From positions 1-61,915 of the forward strand of contig JAFREE010000142.1 in the NCBI GenBank assembly GCA_019400425.1: DNA of 61,915 bases. The letters run 5' to 3'. Source of the stretch: Hymenochaete sp. R1 (lineage: Eukaryota; Basidiomycota; Agaricomycetes; Hymenochaetales; Hymenochaetaceae). Positions within the stretch are counted from its first letter, which is position 1. Each line of letters begins with the position of its first letter. The notes beneath the pieces are model-generated. The model saw nothing but the letters and a program-made list of their open reading frames with translations. It had not been told where the DNA came from and ran no database searches. Made by a program: the position numbers and the translations under genes. Of this stretch, positions 21,178 through 32,319 are shown one piece after another.

Positions 21178-23123
21178 ATGGTTAGACGGTGCGGATCTCA
21201 ACCATGCACGATAGTCATTAAGCTCGGTTCGTGATCGAATCCGTCATGTCTCCTTTACCTTCCGTCTGACACTAACTTGTCCCCGCTCAGGTACATCCTC
21301 AATCGTCCATGAAACTACCCACCAGCCTCTACTGTCTCGTTTATCAGCTGTAGTCGAGACCGTTCTTAACCTAAAAGCGGTGGGCTATAAAGTCGTGCTC
21401 GTCTCGTCTGGCGCTATTGGCGTGGGTCTTAAGACCATGAATATGGGTGCGAGGCCGAAGAACCTTGCTGGTGTCCAGGTGTTTAACAAACGATTTCATA
21501 TTATAAACTACCCTATTTAACGTGCAATAGGCTTTAGCTGCCATCGGACAAGGGCGACTCATTGCACTATGGGATAACCTCTTTGGACACTTCGGACAAC
21601 CCATCGCACAGATCCTCATCACGAGGGGTGATATCGCCGATGTCAGTGTTTCCATGCGATCGAATTTAAGTACTTTAAATTCAGACTGACAGAACGCGAT
21701 TTGAACCCAGTAGAGAACACGATACTTGAATGCAGTGAATACACTGTCAGAGCTACTCTCCATGGGCGTCGTACCCATCGTAAACGAAAATGATACCATT
21801 TCAGTCAGCGTAAGTCTCGTCTCGATATCCTCTATCGAATTGCCTTTGATGATGAGCTTTGGAATGCTGGCCTATAGGAAATCAAATTTGGAGACAACGA
21901 CACGTTATCTGCTATCACGGCGTCCATGCTCCATGCTGATTACTTGTTCCTACTAACGGACGTCGATGGGCTTTACACGACAAATCCTCGGAAGGACCCG
22001 TCAGCAAAGCCCATTGATGTGGTGAACTCGGTTCAAGCAATCCGTTCGCAAGGTATGAACCTGATAGTTACTCCCTTGCCTATACTTGGAACTAAACGAT
22101 TGCCCGATCACAGTCAGCACGAAGACGCTAGGATCCAAGCTTGGAACGGGCGGAATGGAGACAAAACTAATTGCAGCGGAGATAGCGACCGCAGCTGGAG
22201 TAGCCACAATTATCTCCCATAGCATGTTTCCAGAACGGATCGTGGATATCATTGAGTACAATGTCTCGATGAGACAATCGAGGACAACGCCATCTTCGCT
22301 TGTTGGGACGCCAAAGAGGTCGAGGAGCCCAAACTCTTCAAAGGAAGGAGAGCATTCGGGCGAGTCCAGATGGGAGGAGAAAGAGGAGGTTTCTCAACTG
22401 ATAACTCCGCCACCAACAACCACACTCTCGACTTCCATACCTTCTTCAATGCCTTCCATCCTCTCATCAAACTCTATCCGCCCACCGCATACCATTTTCA
22501 CGCCTTCTGAACTCCCACTACGTGATTTAAAGTCCTGGACATCTCATACTCTGGCTCCCGCGGGCTCTGTCATCATCGATGCCGGGGCACATCGCGTTCT
22601 TGCAAGACGTGAGTCCGGCGGTCGATTGTTGCCAGCAGGTGTGGCTGGGACCCTGGGCACCTTCGCATCGGGGCAGGCCGTACGTATTTTTATAACAAGG
22701 AACGGGATCGACAGAACTGTAAAAATGGGTATCGAGTCTGAGGACAGAGGCTCGGCGCCTGGAACGTCAACACAAAGGGGATCGGGGGCTCTGATGTTGG
22801 ATATGGCAGCCCAAAGCGCCGCTGAAACGGGCGCGATCGCTTCTGATGTGGGCGCAGTTGACAGCACCTCACTTCTGGAGACGAGCGGAGGAAGTCAGTT
22901 AGTGGAAGTGGGGCGTGGGCTGGCAAACTACAACTCGGATCAGATTGAACGTATAAAAGGGTTGAAAAGGTCAATTCTTCGTTTGAATGCATCCATATAC
23001 ATCGTTCTTTCTAAATTTCCCCACATTAGCGCAAACATCGAGCACGTCCTGGGTTACGCCGACTCAGAATATGTGGTAGAGAATATCACGATTCGAATTG
23101 AGCCTGAGGCGGTGATACTGTAG
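21178..23123 (+). CDS. PRO1: Glutamate 5-kinase with C-terminal PUA domain
   Basis: Seven exons (21178-21226, 21291-21478, 21531-21641, 21714-21809, 21878-22052, 22114-22969, 23030-23123) encode 522 residues. The enzyme phosphorylates glutamate in the first committed step of proline synthesis. The amino-acid-kinase domain spans residues 11-257: [50 protein letters not shown] and [20 protein letters not shown] Ser/Pro-rich linker follows (258-345). The PUA domain starts near [13 protein letters not shown] and contains [11 protein letters not shown], then a second low-complexity insert. The last intron (22970-23029) is 60 bases, in frame and stop-free; removing it joins IKGLK to [12 protein letters not shown], matching the family. 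Proline feedback inhibition is usual for this enzyme. Confidence 0.94.
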
Positions 23124-24454
23124 AATCGGAACGAAACTCTTAGTCATCTCGCGATGGCGGTGGGTTCCAAGCAAGAAATATGTCGGCGAAAATCAACACC
23201 AGGCGCTGAGATCAGGTCTCGTTCCTCAAATTGGTTGTATTATATGGTCCGTGTCCTATTATCTTCATGCCGAAGATCAAGGGAATATATATCCAGTGAA
23301 ATGCTCTGTTATCGATAGGTCATGAATCATTGAATCGCAGAACTGACAGCTCCAGAACAACCACGCACATATGTCGTGGTGATTGATGAAAACCAAAAAT
23401 AAAAGTGGTCTTATTGTCAAACCTCCAGACGAGGTCATACAATACGATACCAGCTTCTTTCTTTCTTTCTTTCTTTTCGCGGGCGCATATATAACCCCGA
23501 AGGCTTCCTCATCATGATTCCAATATCTTTGCGCAAGTTCAAGGCTGGTCCTCTATCTACAAGGGAAGGAGTCACGATGGGGGAAAGGTACAGAAGCTCT
23601 GGGAGGCGCAGCAACGAGATAGTGCACAGGAGTTTTGGAACGCTTGCTTCGGGTCAGGCTGTGCAGAATACATGGAAAAGGAAGGAACCAGGGTAAATCG
23701 ATGACATCCTACGGAAAAAAACACTCTCATGAGGATAACTACTACGTGGAACAGACGGCTTTAACCTGCCTATTGGCTACAAAGTGAGAGCCTTCAGGGC
23801 ATTGAAATCCTGATGTGGAACCGGACGAAGTTGCAGCGGTCTTGACACCCTGCGCGTCGGGTCCTGACTGACTTACAAAGCTACACAAAAGAAGCGGGCG
23901 GCGTCGAAGGCGTTTCCATCGCCTCAAATGAGGTCGCTATCATTCACTTGTTACTTGGCGCATAAAAGCAGCAGAAAGAGAGGAGCTTTCGAACATCTAT
24001 GTATGTCCAGAAATTATGTCGGCTTTTGGCTCTTGAACAGGTAGCAATTGTGTGCATATTTCTGTGCGTAATGCTGCTGACTGGGACAAAGATCGGAATG
24101 TGAGCCAAAGAAACACAAAAATCCATTTTTACAGAAGGGTCCTTCTACGGGGTGGATGTTGCTGATGATCATAACTAATCTTTACAAGGTGGTATCACCA
24201 TTGAATAGGAGGAAGGGGGATCTTTACACCGGTCAGCGATCGATGGCAATAGCATTTCTATCTGATTGGCATTCAAATTGGAAATTGTAATCTGCAATTG
24301 GAGATTAGTATTCCTGATGAAGGAGATTGCTGTTATAATAGTTTCTAAGACATCTTACAGAGAGTCGGGGAGGTCGGGGAGGTCGAATAGACCTCTCGAC
24401 AGGTGCTGTGTTTCGAGTATATATCGCAACTGTCGGCGGTTTTCCCCTTGAAAA
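23124..24454. other. Intergenic region with a CTTT microsatellite
   Basis: About 1.3 kb without a supported gene. A (CTTT)n run lies at 23457-23477, followed by TATATAA near 23490 and a 60-codon frame (23514-23696). That frame ends with GTLASGQAVQ, resembling the PUA block of the kinase just upstream. It could be a decayed fragment, but the evidence is too weak for a gene call. Confidence 0.45.
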
Positions 24455-24462
24455 TATAAATA
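24455..24462 (+). promoter_or_regulatory. TATA box of the Zn2Cys6 gene
   Basis: TATAAATA lies 43 bases upstream of the ATG at 24505, implying a short leader of roughly 10-20 bases if transcription starts at the usual distance. The motif is seen directly; its use is inferred. Confidence 0.5.
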
Positions 24463-24504
24463 CGACCTCTGGAAAGGAAAAAAAAATTGTCCGAATCCCT
24501 AAAG

Positions 24505-24949
24505 ATGGACTCACTCTTCGCATTGGCAAGCGACAGCTACGACTTTCCCCTATTTTCTGTATTCAACCACGATCACCCTGCTTCGGACTTTGACCACCTC
24601 GAGCTCCCCTTATCACCCACCTTTCCCGTTCACAACAACGAATTTGTTCCACTGCAACCAGTCGAGTCCGCGGTGGAAGCAAATAGTGCACCTCCATCCC
24701 AAGTGCTTCCTGCCGCGAAGACCAAGAGGGCCCGTGCTTGCGGCTACTGTCAGTTAAAGAAGAAAAAGGTAGGTTACACGAGTGCTTACACTATCCCATA
24801 GACATGGCAAGCTTATGGCAACCTTTCAGTGTGAGAGGTCTGTAAAGGGGGACGAAACTTCTCCTTGTAATGCGTGCATAGCGAAGAAGCAGGCCTGCCC
24901 ACCCTCCAAGAACAACAAGGCTATAAGCGGAACATTTATGAGATACTGA
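24505..24949 (+). CDS. Small protein made almost entirely of a Zn2Cys6 finger
   Basis: Exons 24505-24768 and 24830-24949 encode 127 residues. The N-terminal 75 residues are acidic/aromatic and Pro-rich (MDSLFALASDSYDFPLFSVF). A basic lead-in (KTKRAR) precedes a perfect binuclear cluster: C-x2-C-x6-C-x11-C-x2-C-x6-C (CGYCQLKKKKC, then CNACIAKKQAC). The intron lies exactly before the third Cys. Only about 17 residues follow, so the long middle-homology region of normal fungal Zn2Cys6 factors is missing. It may be a complete small DNA-binding protein whose N terminus acts as an activation region, or a remnant of a larger factor. Confidence 0.72.
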
Positions 24950-26001
24950 GTCGAGAGAGTAAGTAAGAGTCTTGTTCAAGGCATGAAGACTTACAATTTT
25001 GATAGTACATCGCATTGAGGCATGCTGGTTTCATGTTGGTTGCTCGGTGCAGTGGTGGGGAAGATTATGGAAGAAATCAACAAAGAGAACATGTCTATCA
25101 TGGTTAGGGGTCGCCTGCTCACCCACAAATCACAATTACTGAGCGAGACCCATTTTCTTGAGTCATAAAGAACAGCTCGACTACGAGTCACCTCTGGAAG
25201 TAGTCACTAGAATGTGTCCCGTTCCGCGGAGCACCACGCTCGACTCTCTTTGAAAATACATACGTCAACACCGACTGACTGTCCGTATTGTTTTTTCCCG
25301 TACAATTTAGCCTCTGGAAATGCTATTAGCCCATCATTTCCAATTACCGACATTCACAGCAGACATGATACCATAAGGTAGGAGAACATATTTGACTTAA
25401 AGGCTAATACCTTATTGATTCTATGTTTCGAGATCTACGAAGTAGACAAAATTCGAAAACATATTCTCATCCTCTTAAGTAAGGATATGCCTCCGAAATT
25501 GTCAACACAATAAACTCGATAACATAGAGTCAATAATTATTACTCTCTGTTTCAATCGTTTTCGGCCATCTCATTGTGTCCTGGCTGCTATGATTAATTG
25601 GATTGACGATGCTTTGGGTCGATGCGTCCTCTTTTCGTTTTGTAATTCAAATCGCTTGATGAATGGGTATAAGTCGGCCAATAAAACGCGATTCGGCTCG
25701 ACGTCGTTAAGATGGTGATCAAAAGCGGAGCAGTATCGATGAGATGAGGAGAGCCAACGACTGACGTTGCGGATGCGGATGAACCAGTACTTACCAGTAC
25801 TACCAGACGCGATGCCCAAACTCTCAAGCATTTCAGCAGTTTCCCACGAATCTATTTCCGCTTTCGGATTGGAGATGTCATCGATTCTCTCCCTCGTCTC
25901 GTGCGGACTCCACAGTGTCCACTACCTACCTAAGCTGGGTGCCTATTAGTACTATATGAAGGTGCCTGTTGCAATGACAAGGGAAGAACAGCCTCTCCAC
26001 C
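24950..26001. other. Gene-poor stretch with possible exon remnants on the minus strand
   Basis: No complete gene is visible. On the minus strand, about 25922 to 25795 reads as coding (for example LWSPHETRERIDDISNPKAE, then EIDSWETAEMLESLGIAS), preceded by AG and followed by GTAAGT. No clear partner exons or domain were found. Positions 25442-25480 resemble 1009-1045 (possible dispersed repeat). Confidence 0.35.
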
Positions 26002-29000
26002 ATGAACGACCATGCTCAAGGTAAGTGCTCTAAAGATTGACTATGTGTCTTGCCAGCTCACGAACTTTAGACTACACAAAATACAATGCGTCGGGAAAAG
26101 GTCTTGCCTCGAATGCGCGCTTGTCCAATGACGGGCGAATCACAGTAACTTTTGACTTGAAGAAGACTTTGCCCGATCTACCGAAGGACTATGCCAAAGA
26201 TGTTCGAGAGTTTGCGACTGATAAGGTCAACTATCGGACCCCACCGCATATGAACGTCGTCATCATGATCGTAGGTAGTCGAGGTCAGTCTTAATCCCTT
26301 CTGGCTGACATGAACGACTATTAATGGGCTCCCAGGTGATGTGCAGCCTTTCGTTGCTCTCGCAAAGCGTTTGATGAAGGACCAGCATCGTGTCCGGATT
26401 GCGACGCATGGAAAGTTTCGAGGATTCGTCACTGAGCACAATATTGAATTTTACGACATTGGAGGCGACCCGGAGGACCTAATGAGTTATATGGTGAAAA
26501 GTGGGCAAAAAAATCATACATATGGCTTTCGCGTTTATTCTTCAAAGATCCCGGTCTCATGCCTGGCCTCGCTTCCCTAACGAACGGCGATATTGGGCGT
26601 AAACGTACCATGTTGAAGGAGGCGAGTCTTCTTCAACGAATGTAAAACTGAAAAACTGACCGTTGTTAGATGATGGGAGGATGTTGGAAGGCGTGTTTTG
26701 AACCGGATTCGGAAACTGGGACGACATTTGCAGCAGATGCAATCATCTCTAATCCACCTGCTTTTGCCCATGTCCACTGCGCAGAAGCTCTGGGCATACC
26801 TTTGAACCTATCATTCAGTAGGCAATCTTGGCTTTCCGTACCATTCTTACCGTCCTTGCGAATACATTTCTAGCCATGCCATGGTGTGCTACGACATCAT
26901 ACCCGCATCCTCTCGTAAACGTTGTCTCTTCAAACGCAAAGAAAGGTCTCACAAACTACCTGACATACGCCCTCGCAGACATCATGACCTGGCAAGGGTG
27001 AGCAGCTTTGGATAGAAAATGAATGAAAGAAACGGCGTATCTAACAGTAGCCTCAGACTAGGAGATATAATCGACAAGTTCAGGAACAAACAACTCAACT
27101 TATCGGAGCTTCATCTTCGTAAAGGTCCGAGCGTCGTTGATACACTGAAGGTGCCCTGGACGTATTGCATGAGTCCTGCTCTTGTCCCAAAGCCTGATGA
27201 TTGGAAAAGCCACATCGGTAGTGTCACCTACCTTATGACGCGGATGTATTTTCTGATCCAATTACTTGGCTAGATGTCGTTGGATTTTACTTCTTGGATC
27301 TTTCTTCGAATTATAGACCTCCAGATGACCTTTCAGCGTTCCTCGCTGCAGGTTCACCGCCTATCTACATCGGGTAAGCTGAAACTTATCCGTTCGTGCA
27401 AACAGCATCTGACATCGCTTATGTCAGCTTCGGTTCAATTGTCATCGAGGATCCCCAAGCCCTCACCACTACAATCTTCCGGGCGACTAAGAACGCAGGG
27501 GTTCGCGCCTTGGTGTCAGCAGGATGGGGAGGCATCGGCGCTGGCTCCATTCCAGACCACATTTTCATACTCGGAAACGTTCCGCATGATTGGCTTTTTG
27601 ACAAAGTTTCTGCGGTCGTTCATCATGGGGGAGCTGGAACGACAGCAATCGGCCTCAGGATGGGCAAACCAACCGTCATCGTACCTTTCTTCGGAGACCA
27701 GCCTTTCTGGGGTTTGTGTATCCATTATTTCCTTCGTTTGATATACTACTAATCGAAGACTAATAGGTGAAATGATTCACCAATCTGGTGCAGGTCCACA
27801 ACCTATCAAGAATAAAGAGTTGAACGTTGCGAACCTCACTGATGCCATCAAGTTTGTGTTGAAGCCCGGTGCTGCGAACGCTGCGAAACGCCTTCAACGA
27901 CAGATTGAGTCTGAGGTTGGTAATGCCATATCTCTAACTAACGATGTCAGGCTTATTTCTTAAATCCTCAAACAGGACGGTATTGCAAATGGCGTTCTGT
28001 CCTTTTATCGACATCTGCCTTTATTGAACATGAGGTATGCGCAGTTGTTATTGCAATAACTCCGAGCTTATTATATTTTAAGATGTGATCTTACCCCGAA
28101 TCGAATAGCTGTGTGGTGGTCAACAGAACATGTCAGTATCCCTTGAAAGCCTCAGAAGAATTCTTATACCCTTTACAGTGTCTACGACTTAGTGCGTTTG
28201 CAGCACAGATACTTGCTGACAAACGTATGATTGATATGAACAAACTCGATTTGCACCGTAAGTTTGCCATTCTTAGGCCTCTTCAGGTCGCAACTTGAAT
28301 TTGACGTGTCAAACAGGAGCTGCCGAGTTTAACCACTCCAAGAAGATTACGGATCCTGTTACTGGTGGTGCTTCATCCATCTTTTGGACCATTACGAACT
28401 ATTACACAGGAATCACTCAGATATTTTAGTGAGTAATAATTGCAGAGCTTCTCCTTTGAGAACGGACTTATCAAAATCGTGCTTTAGCAAACCGGTCAAG
28501 GGCGTGATCAATACGACCGTTGCCATCCCTCGAGGTAAACCGTCTATTATCTTTGGCAATCACAACGATTGAAATTTGCTCCTCAGGCGTTCTTAATATC
28601 TTGACGTCCCTGCAGGAAGGTTTTCACAATATGCCGGAACTATACGGATCCGAAGTAAGAGAGCAAGAGAAAGTGGATGGGTTTGCAAGTGGTTTGAAAG
28701 CCGCTGGTAAAGTGAGTCTGCGTTCGATGGGAATCAGATACCTATGGTGTTCATGAAGGCTTGAAGGGACTTTTCTTCGGATACTATGACGGCATCACAG
28801 GTCTCGTGAAGGAGCCAGTCCAGGGGGCTAAGAAAGGTGTAAGTTCACCAATCGTAAATTCTTCACGAGACTGATCTCACCTTTTCCAGGGTATCCTGGG
28901 TGCAATCAAAGGGTCTGCGCGGAGTTGTAAGTTTTTTTCATCCATCCATTCATCTCATCATTCACATGGCTCAAAGAACATATCAGTTGTTAACGTGACA

Positions 29001-29654
29001 GCGCGTCCTGCAGCCGGTATAGTAGGCGTTGTCTCTCACCCCCTTCACGGTGCATATCTCACCGTTGCCAAACGCTTTGCGACGAAGCCTGTCCAAGTCC
29101 AACGTGCAACACGAATCGAAGATGGCTTGCACGATGTGCAAAATGCACAGTCAAACGAGGGGGCACTGGTACTTGATGCGTTTAAGGAAGCGATGAAGGA
29201 AGGGGCCGTTAAAGCAAGGCAAGAAAAGTATGCAAAAGCGGCGAAGGACGTGTTAGAGGAAGCTTGTGTGGAAGAAGCTCGTGAAGGGAAAGCGAGTGGG
29301 GAGGGAACTTCAGCATCTTCACCTTCATCGTCATCGGCGTCGACGTCAGCTTCACGACCGGCTTCACCGGTTACGCCGACAACGGAGTTGGAAGCGAGAG
29401 GGTTTGATGAAGCCATGGAGGCTATCGGGGATGGGAGGTATGGGGTGATAACGGAGGAAGATAAAGAGCAGTTGAGGAGAGATATAGATGCTGCGATCCA
29501 GCTGTCTTTACGTCAGTCAATCTCATCTGTAGATGCGAAGACTTCTCAGGTCGCGAAAGGAAAAAGAAATGACGATGCTGGCGGCGCGATGGCTGAAGAT
29601 GAAGAATTTCTCAGGGATTTGGAAAGGGCAAAAGAGCTCTCGTTACACGATTAA
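26002..29654 (+). CDS. Sterol 3-beta-glucosyltransferase-like GT1 protein with C-terminal UIM-like motifs
   Basis: Nineteen exons were built: 26002-26020, 26071-26283, 26336-26500, 26548-26621, 26670-26817, 26874-26997, 27057-27217, 27274-27373, 27428-27711, 27767-27915, 27976-28034, 28083-28131, 28179-28257, 28317-28428, 28488-28534, 28587-28711, 28767-28838, 28890-28926, 29002-29654. The product has 889 residues. The family transfers glucose from UDP-glucose to sterols on membranes. Residues about 68-230 are the N-terminal GT fold (VVIMIVGSRGDVQPFVALAK). The nucleotide-sugar half contains FGSIVI and the signature VVHHGGAGTTA (near 397). The C-terminal third (PVKGVINTTVAIPRG, GITGLVKEPVQGAKKGGI, GVVSHPLHGA) is typical of fungal members. 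Intron 4 starts with GC. Two AxxxS ubiquitin-interacting-like motifs close the protein (about 824-845 and 873-889). Confidence 0.88.
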
Positions 29655-29766
29655 GGGTTTCACAGGTTTCAGACTCAGAATATAAACGTTTATGTACTTC
29701 TAAATACAAGTATGACAGTAACATAGATTGAATATACACGGGATACAAGGGATTTTAATCTACACC

Positions 29767-31891
29767 TCACGAGGTTACAGCCGGTGCGTTGATTGCGGGA
29801 GGCATTAGTGTGAGCGTTTCAGGCTCTGCATTCTCCTCTTGATCTTGATCTTGCTCTTGCTCCGGGTCAGCTTTACCATCTGCATCTGATTTGTCTTCAC
29901 TCTCTGCCTCAGTAGCCTTGTTCTCAGTTGTCGAGACAACTCTCCCCCTCCCTCGGCCCCTCCCCCTTCCTCTACCTCTACCTCTACCTCTTCCCCTAGA
30001 ACGTGGCGCAGGAGCAGGTGTCGAACTGGGTGTATCATCCGCATCGTCGTCAATGTCCGCTGGAACTGCAGAGGCCGTTGTTGGTGCTGGTGCAGGTACC
30101 GGCCCAGCGCCGGCGCCGGCGCCCCTCCCACGACGTCCCCTTCCCCTTACTTTACGCCTACCTCTCATCACACCCTTCCTCGCCTTGATCATCTCCTCCT
30201 CGTCCTTATCCACATCCGTCTCATTATCAAAGTACTCATTTGGCGTCTTTGGCGGCGGCACCTTAAACTCCCCCGCAGCAAGCGCCCCCCTTTCCTCTGC
30301 GTTCTCCTCCTGGTTCCGCTCCTCCTCGGCCAACCAACCACATAAATCTGGCGGTATCTCCTGCATCTGCACGCTAGGCGCGCCCTGAAGGTAGCGCAGC
30401 TTCTGGCTGATCATGCGTGTGATGCGCGCGAGCGACTTGGGGTCGTTCTGATTGTCGACCCGGCCGGCGAGTTTCGGGTGGAGCGTGTAGTCGTCTGCGA
30501 ACCAGGCGTCGTAGGCAGTGAGGGGGAGCGCGTCGGGGAGCGCAGCGCCGACAAGGACAGCGGTTTCGTATGTCCAGCAGCGCGAGACGTTGTGCACAGT
30601 GTAGCCACCGCCGCCGAGGACCAGGAGGGGCACGTTGAATTTACGGACGTAGTCGACGCAGGCGCCATGTGCTTTGATGGAGAGGTTGAAGGCGCCGAGG
30701 CGGTCGCAGCCGAGGGAGTCGGCGCCGCATTGGAGGACGATGGAGGAGGGACGGAAGGCTTCAACGGTGCGGGAAATGATAGTGCAGAAGATGGCGAGAT
30801 AAGAGTCGTCATCAATGCCGTCGAGAAGAGGGACGTTGAGAGCGAAGTGTTTACCCAAGCCATTGCCGTTATCGTCGAGCTTGCCAGTCCCGGGGAAGAA
30901 GTCGCCGGTATACTTGTGGAAGGAAACTGTCATGACACGGTTTGAGTTCCAGAATGCGAGCTCAACGCCGTCGCCGTGGTGAATGTCGATGTCGATGTAC
31001 AATACGCGAGGGTAATATCTGCGGCACACCATCAATGTGAAAAGACCGTGGTAATTGATCTTAAGCCTACCTCAACATCTCAAGGATGGCGAGAACGATG
31101 TCATTAATGTAGCAGAACCCACTAGCTTCTCCCCGTTTCGCATGATGAAGTCCTCCAGACCAATTTATCGCAATATCCGTCTTCCCAGCGCATAACTTCC
31201 GAGCACCAGCAAGCGACGCTCCGGCATACATCCTCGTGAAGTCATATATGTCCGCAAAGACAGGGCAATCTTCGACACAATTGAATGTCTCGATGAGCGA
31301 CCGCATTTCATTCTGATTCCCCGGCGTGACTCTGCAGACACCGGGATCAAATTCAGAGTTCGAAACAGCTCACGGAGACGGCGCGGTACTCACCTTGAGA
31401 GGAAGTCGATGTAATCGCTGTCGTGATACACTTCGAGTTCTTCCCTTGTGGCGGGTCGTGGATTATAGAAGTGATGAATTTGTTTATCCAGACCGTAGCC
31501 CATAACCAAGGCGTTGGTTAGGGTAAGCCTGTGAGGTTTCATCGGATGCCGTTCCTGACAAGAGATGGAATGAGTATCAATGCTGAATTTATGTCAAAGA
31601 TGGGTAAGCCATAAATCGCCATTCAGACGCCTCTTTGACCCCAAATAAATCAGTGAGAACCAGAACAAACGTACCCCATAGTGATGTTCCCCGACGCCTT
31701 TAGGGAAATAATAAGATACTATAGGTCGTGAGTGAGGCTGAAGTCTTAATTCGTTTGTCAAGAGTTTCCTTCGGCAAAATACAGATTTAACATACATTTA
31801 TACGCTCCGTTATAGGCTCAGCGTAGGGTTTCCCTCTCCTGTCCTCAAAATGCTTGGAGTCGGCAAAAGTGTGCAGCAAGGAGCGTGCCAT
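29767..31891 (-). CDS. Class I histone deacetylase, Hos2/HDAC3-like, with RG-rich tail
   Basis: Five exons (31891-31796, 31737-31675, 31554-31394, 31331-31071, 31018-29767) encode 610 residues. The deacetylase domain spans residues about 36-390: [47 protein letters not shown] and [26 protein letters not shown] (active-site His pair 169-170), [10 protein letters not shown] (zinc ligands D205 and H207), [12 protein letters not shown] and LGGGGYT follow. All catalytic residues are present. The CVEDCPVF and VSYYF patterns favour the HDAC3/Hos2 branch over Rpd3. The last 200 residues are acidic, then Arg-Gly-rich (about ten RG repeats), then acidic again. Only 112 bases separate its end from the glucosyltransferase gene end. 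Confidence 0.93.
29944..29998 (-). repeat. Imperfect CTCTAC/CCCCTC tandem repeat encoding the RG run
   Basis: The forward strand shows CCCCTCCCTCGGCCCCTCCC followed by repeated CTCTAC units. Read on the minus strand this codes for the alternating Gly-Arg tract of the deacetylase tail. Length variation between strains is likely because the repeat is short-unit and in frame. Confidence 0.7.
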
Positions 31892-32319
31892 GACTGGTCG
31901 ACCGTCAATATTCCTTGGCCTTCCCAGCTTGCTTCGAGTTATAGTTCTCCTGACAGTGTTTCCTTTAATTATTGTGTATGTAGATCAAGCGACAACCCAT
32001 ACGACGAAATATGGTGGAAATAAGGAAAACAGTGATCGTGGTCAACGTCGAACAAGGTCAAGACGAGTTGAGATGTCTCGGTGAATTGATGGTCGCGTCG
32101 TCGTCCGCCAGGGTGAGACTGAGGAGGGTCACCCACATTTCTGGCTCAGATTCACACTACCATGCCACGATACCAAGCTTAGCACTCCTTTCACTGCCCC
32201 CTTTCATTTGCTCCCCGGACTCAGAACGTTAGGAGGACAAAAACCCACACCGCTCTTTCTATTTGCAAGTTTGCACGCACAAGCGCGCAACACAACGACC
32301 GGTGACAACTAGCGCAATC
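31892..32319. promoter_or_regulatory. Shared divergent promoter, histone deacetylase and SLC41 transporter
   Basis: A 428-base gap between head-to-head start codons at 31891 (-) and 32320 (+). No clear TATA box was seen. Promoter function is inferred from arrangement. Confidence 0.5.

Noticed and set aside
23457..23477. (CTTT)n run as a possible mobile-element end
   Set aside because: A simple microsatellite without flanking duplications or inverted repeats.
30411..30945. Long frames on both strands across the deacetylase gene
   Set aside because: The region codes for the conserved deacetylase core in another frame. The alternatives are GC-rich shadows.
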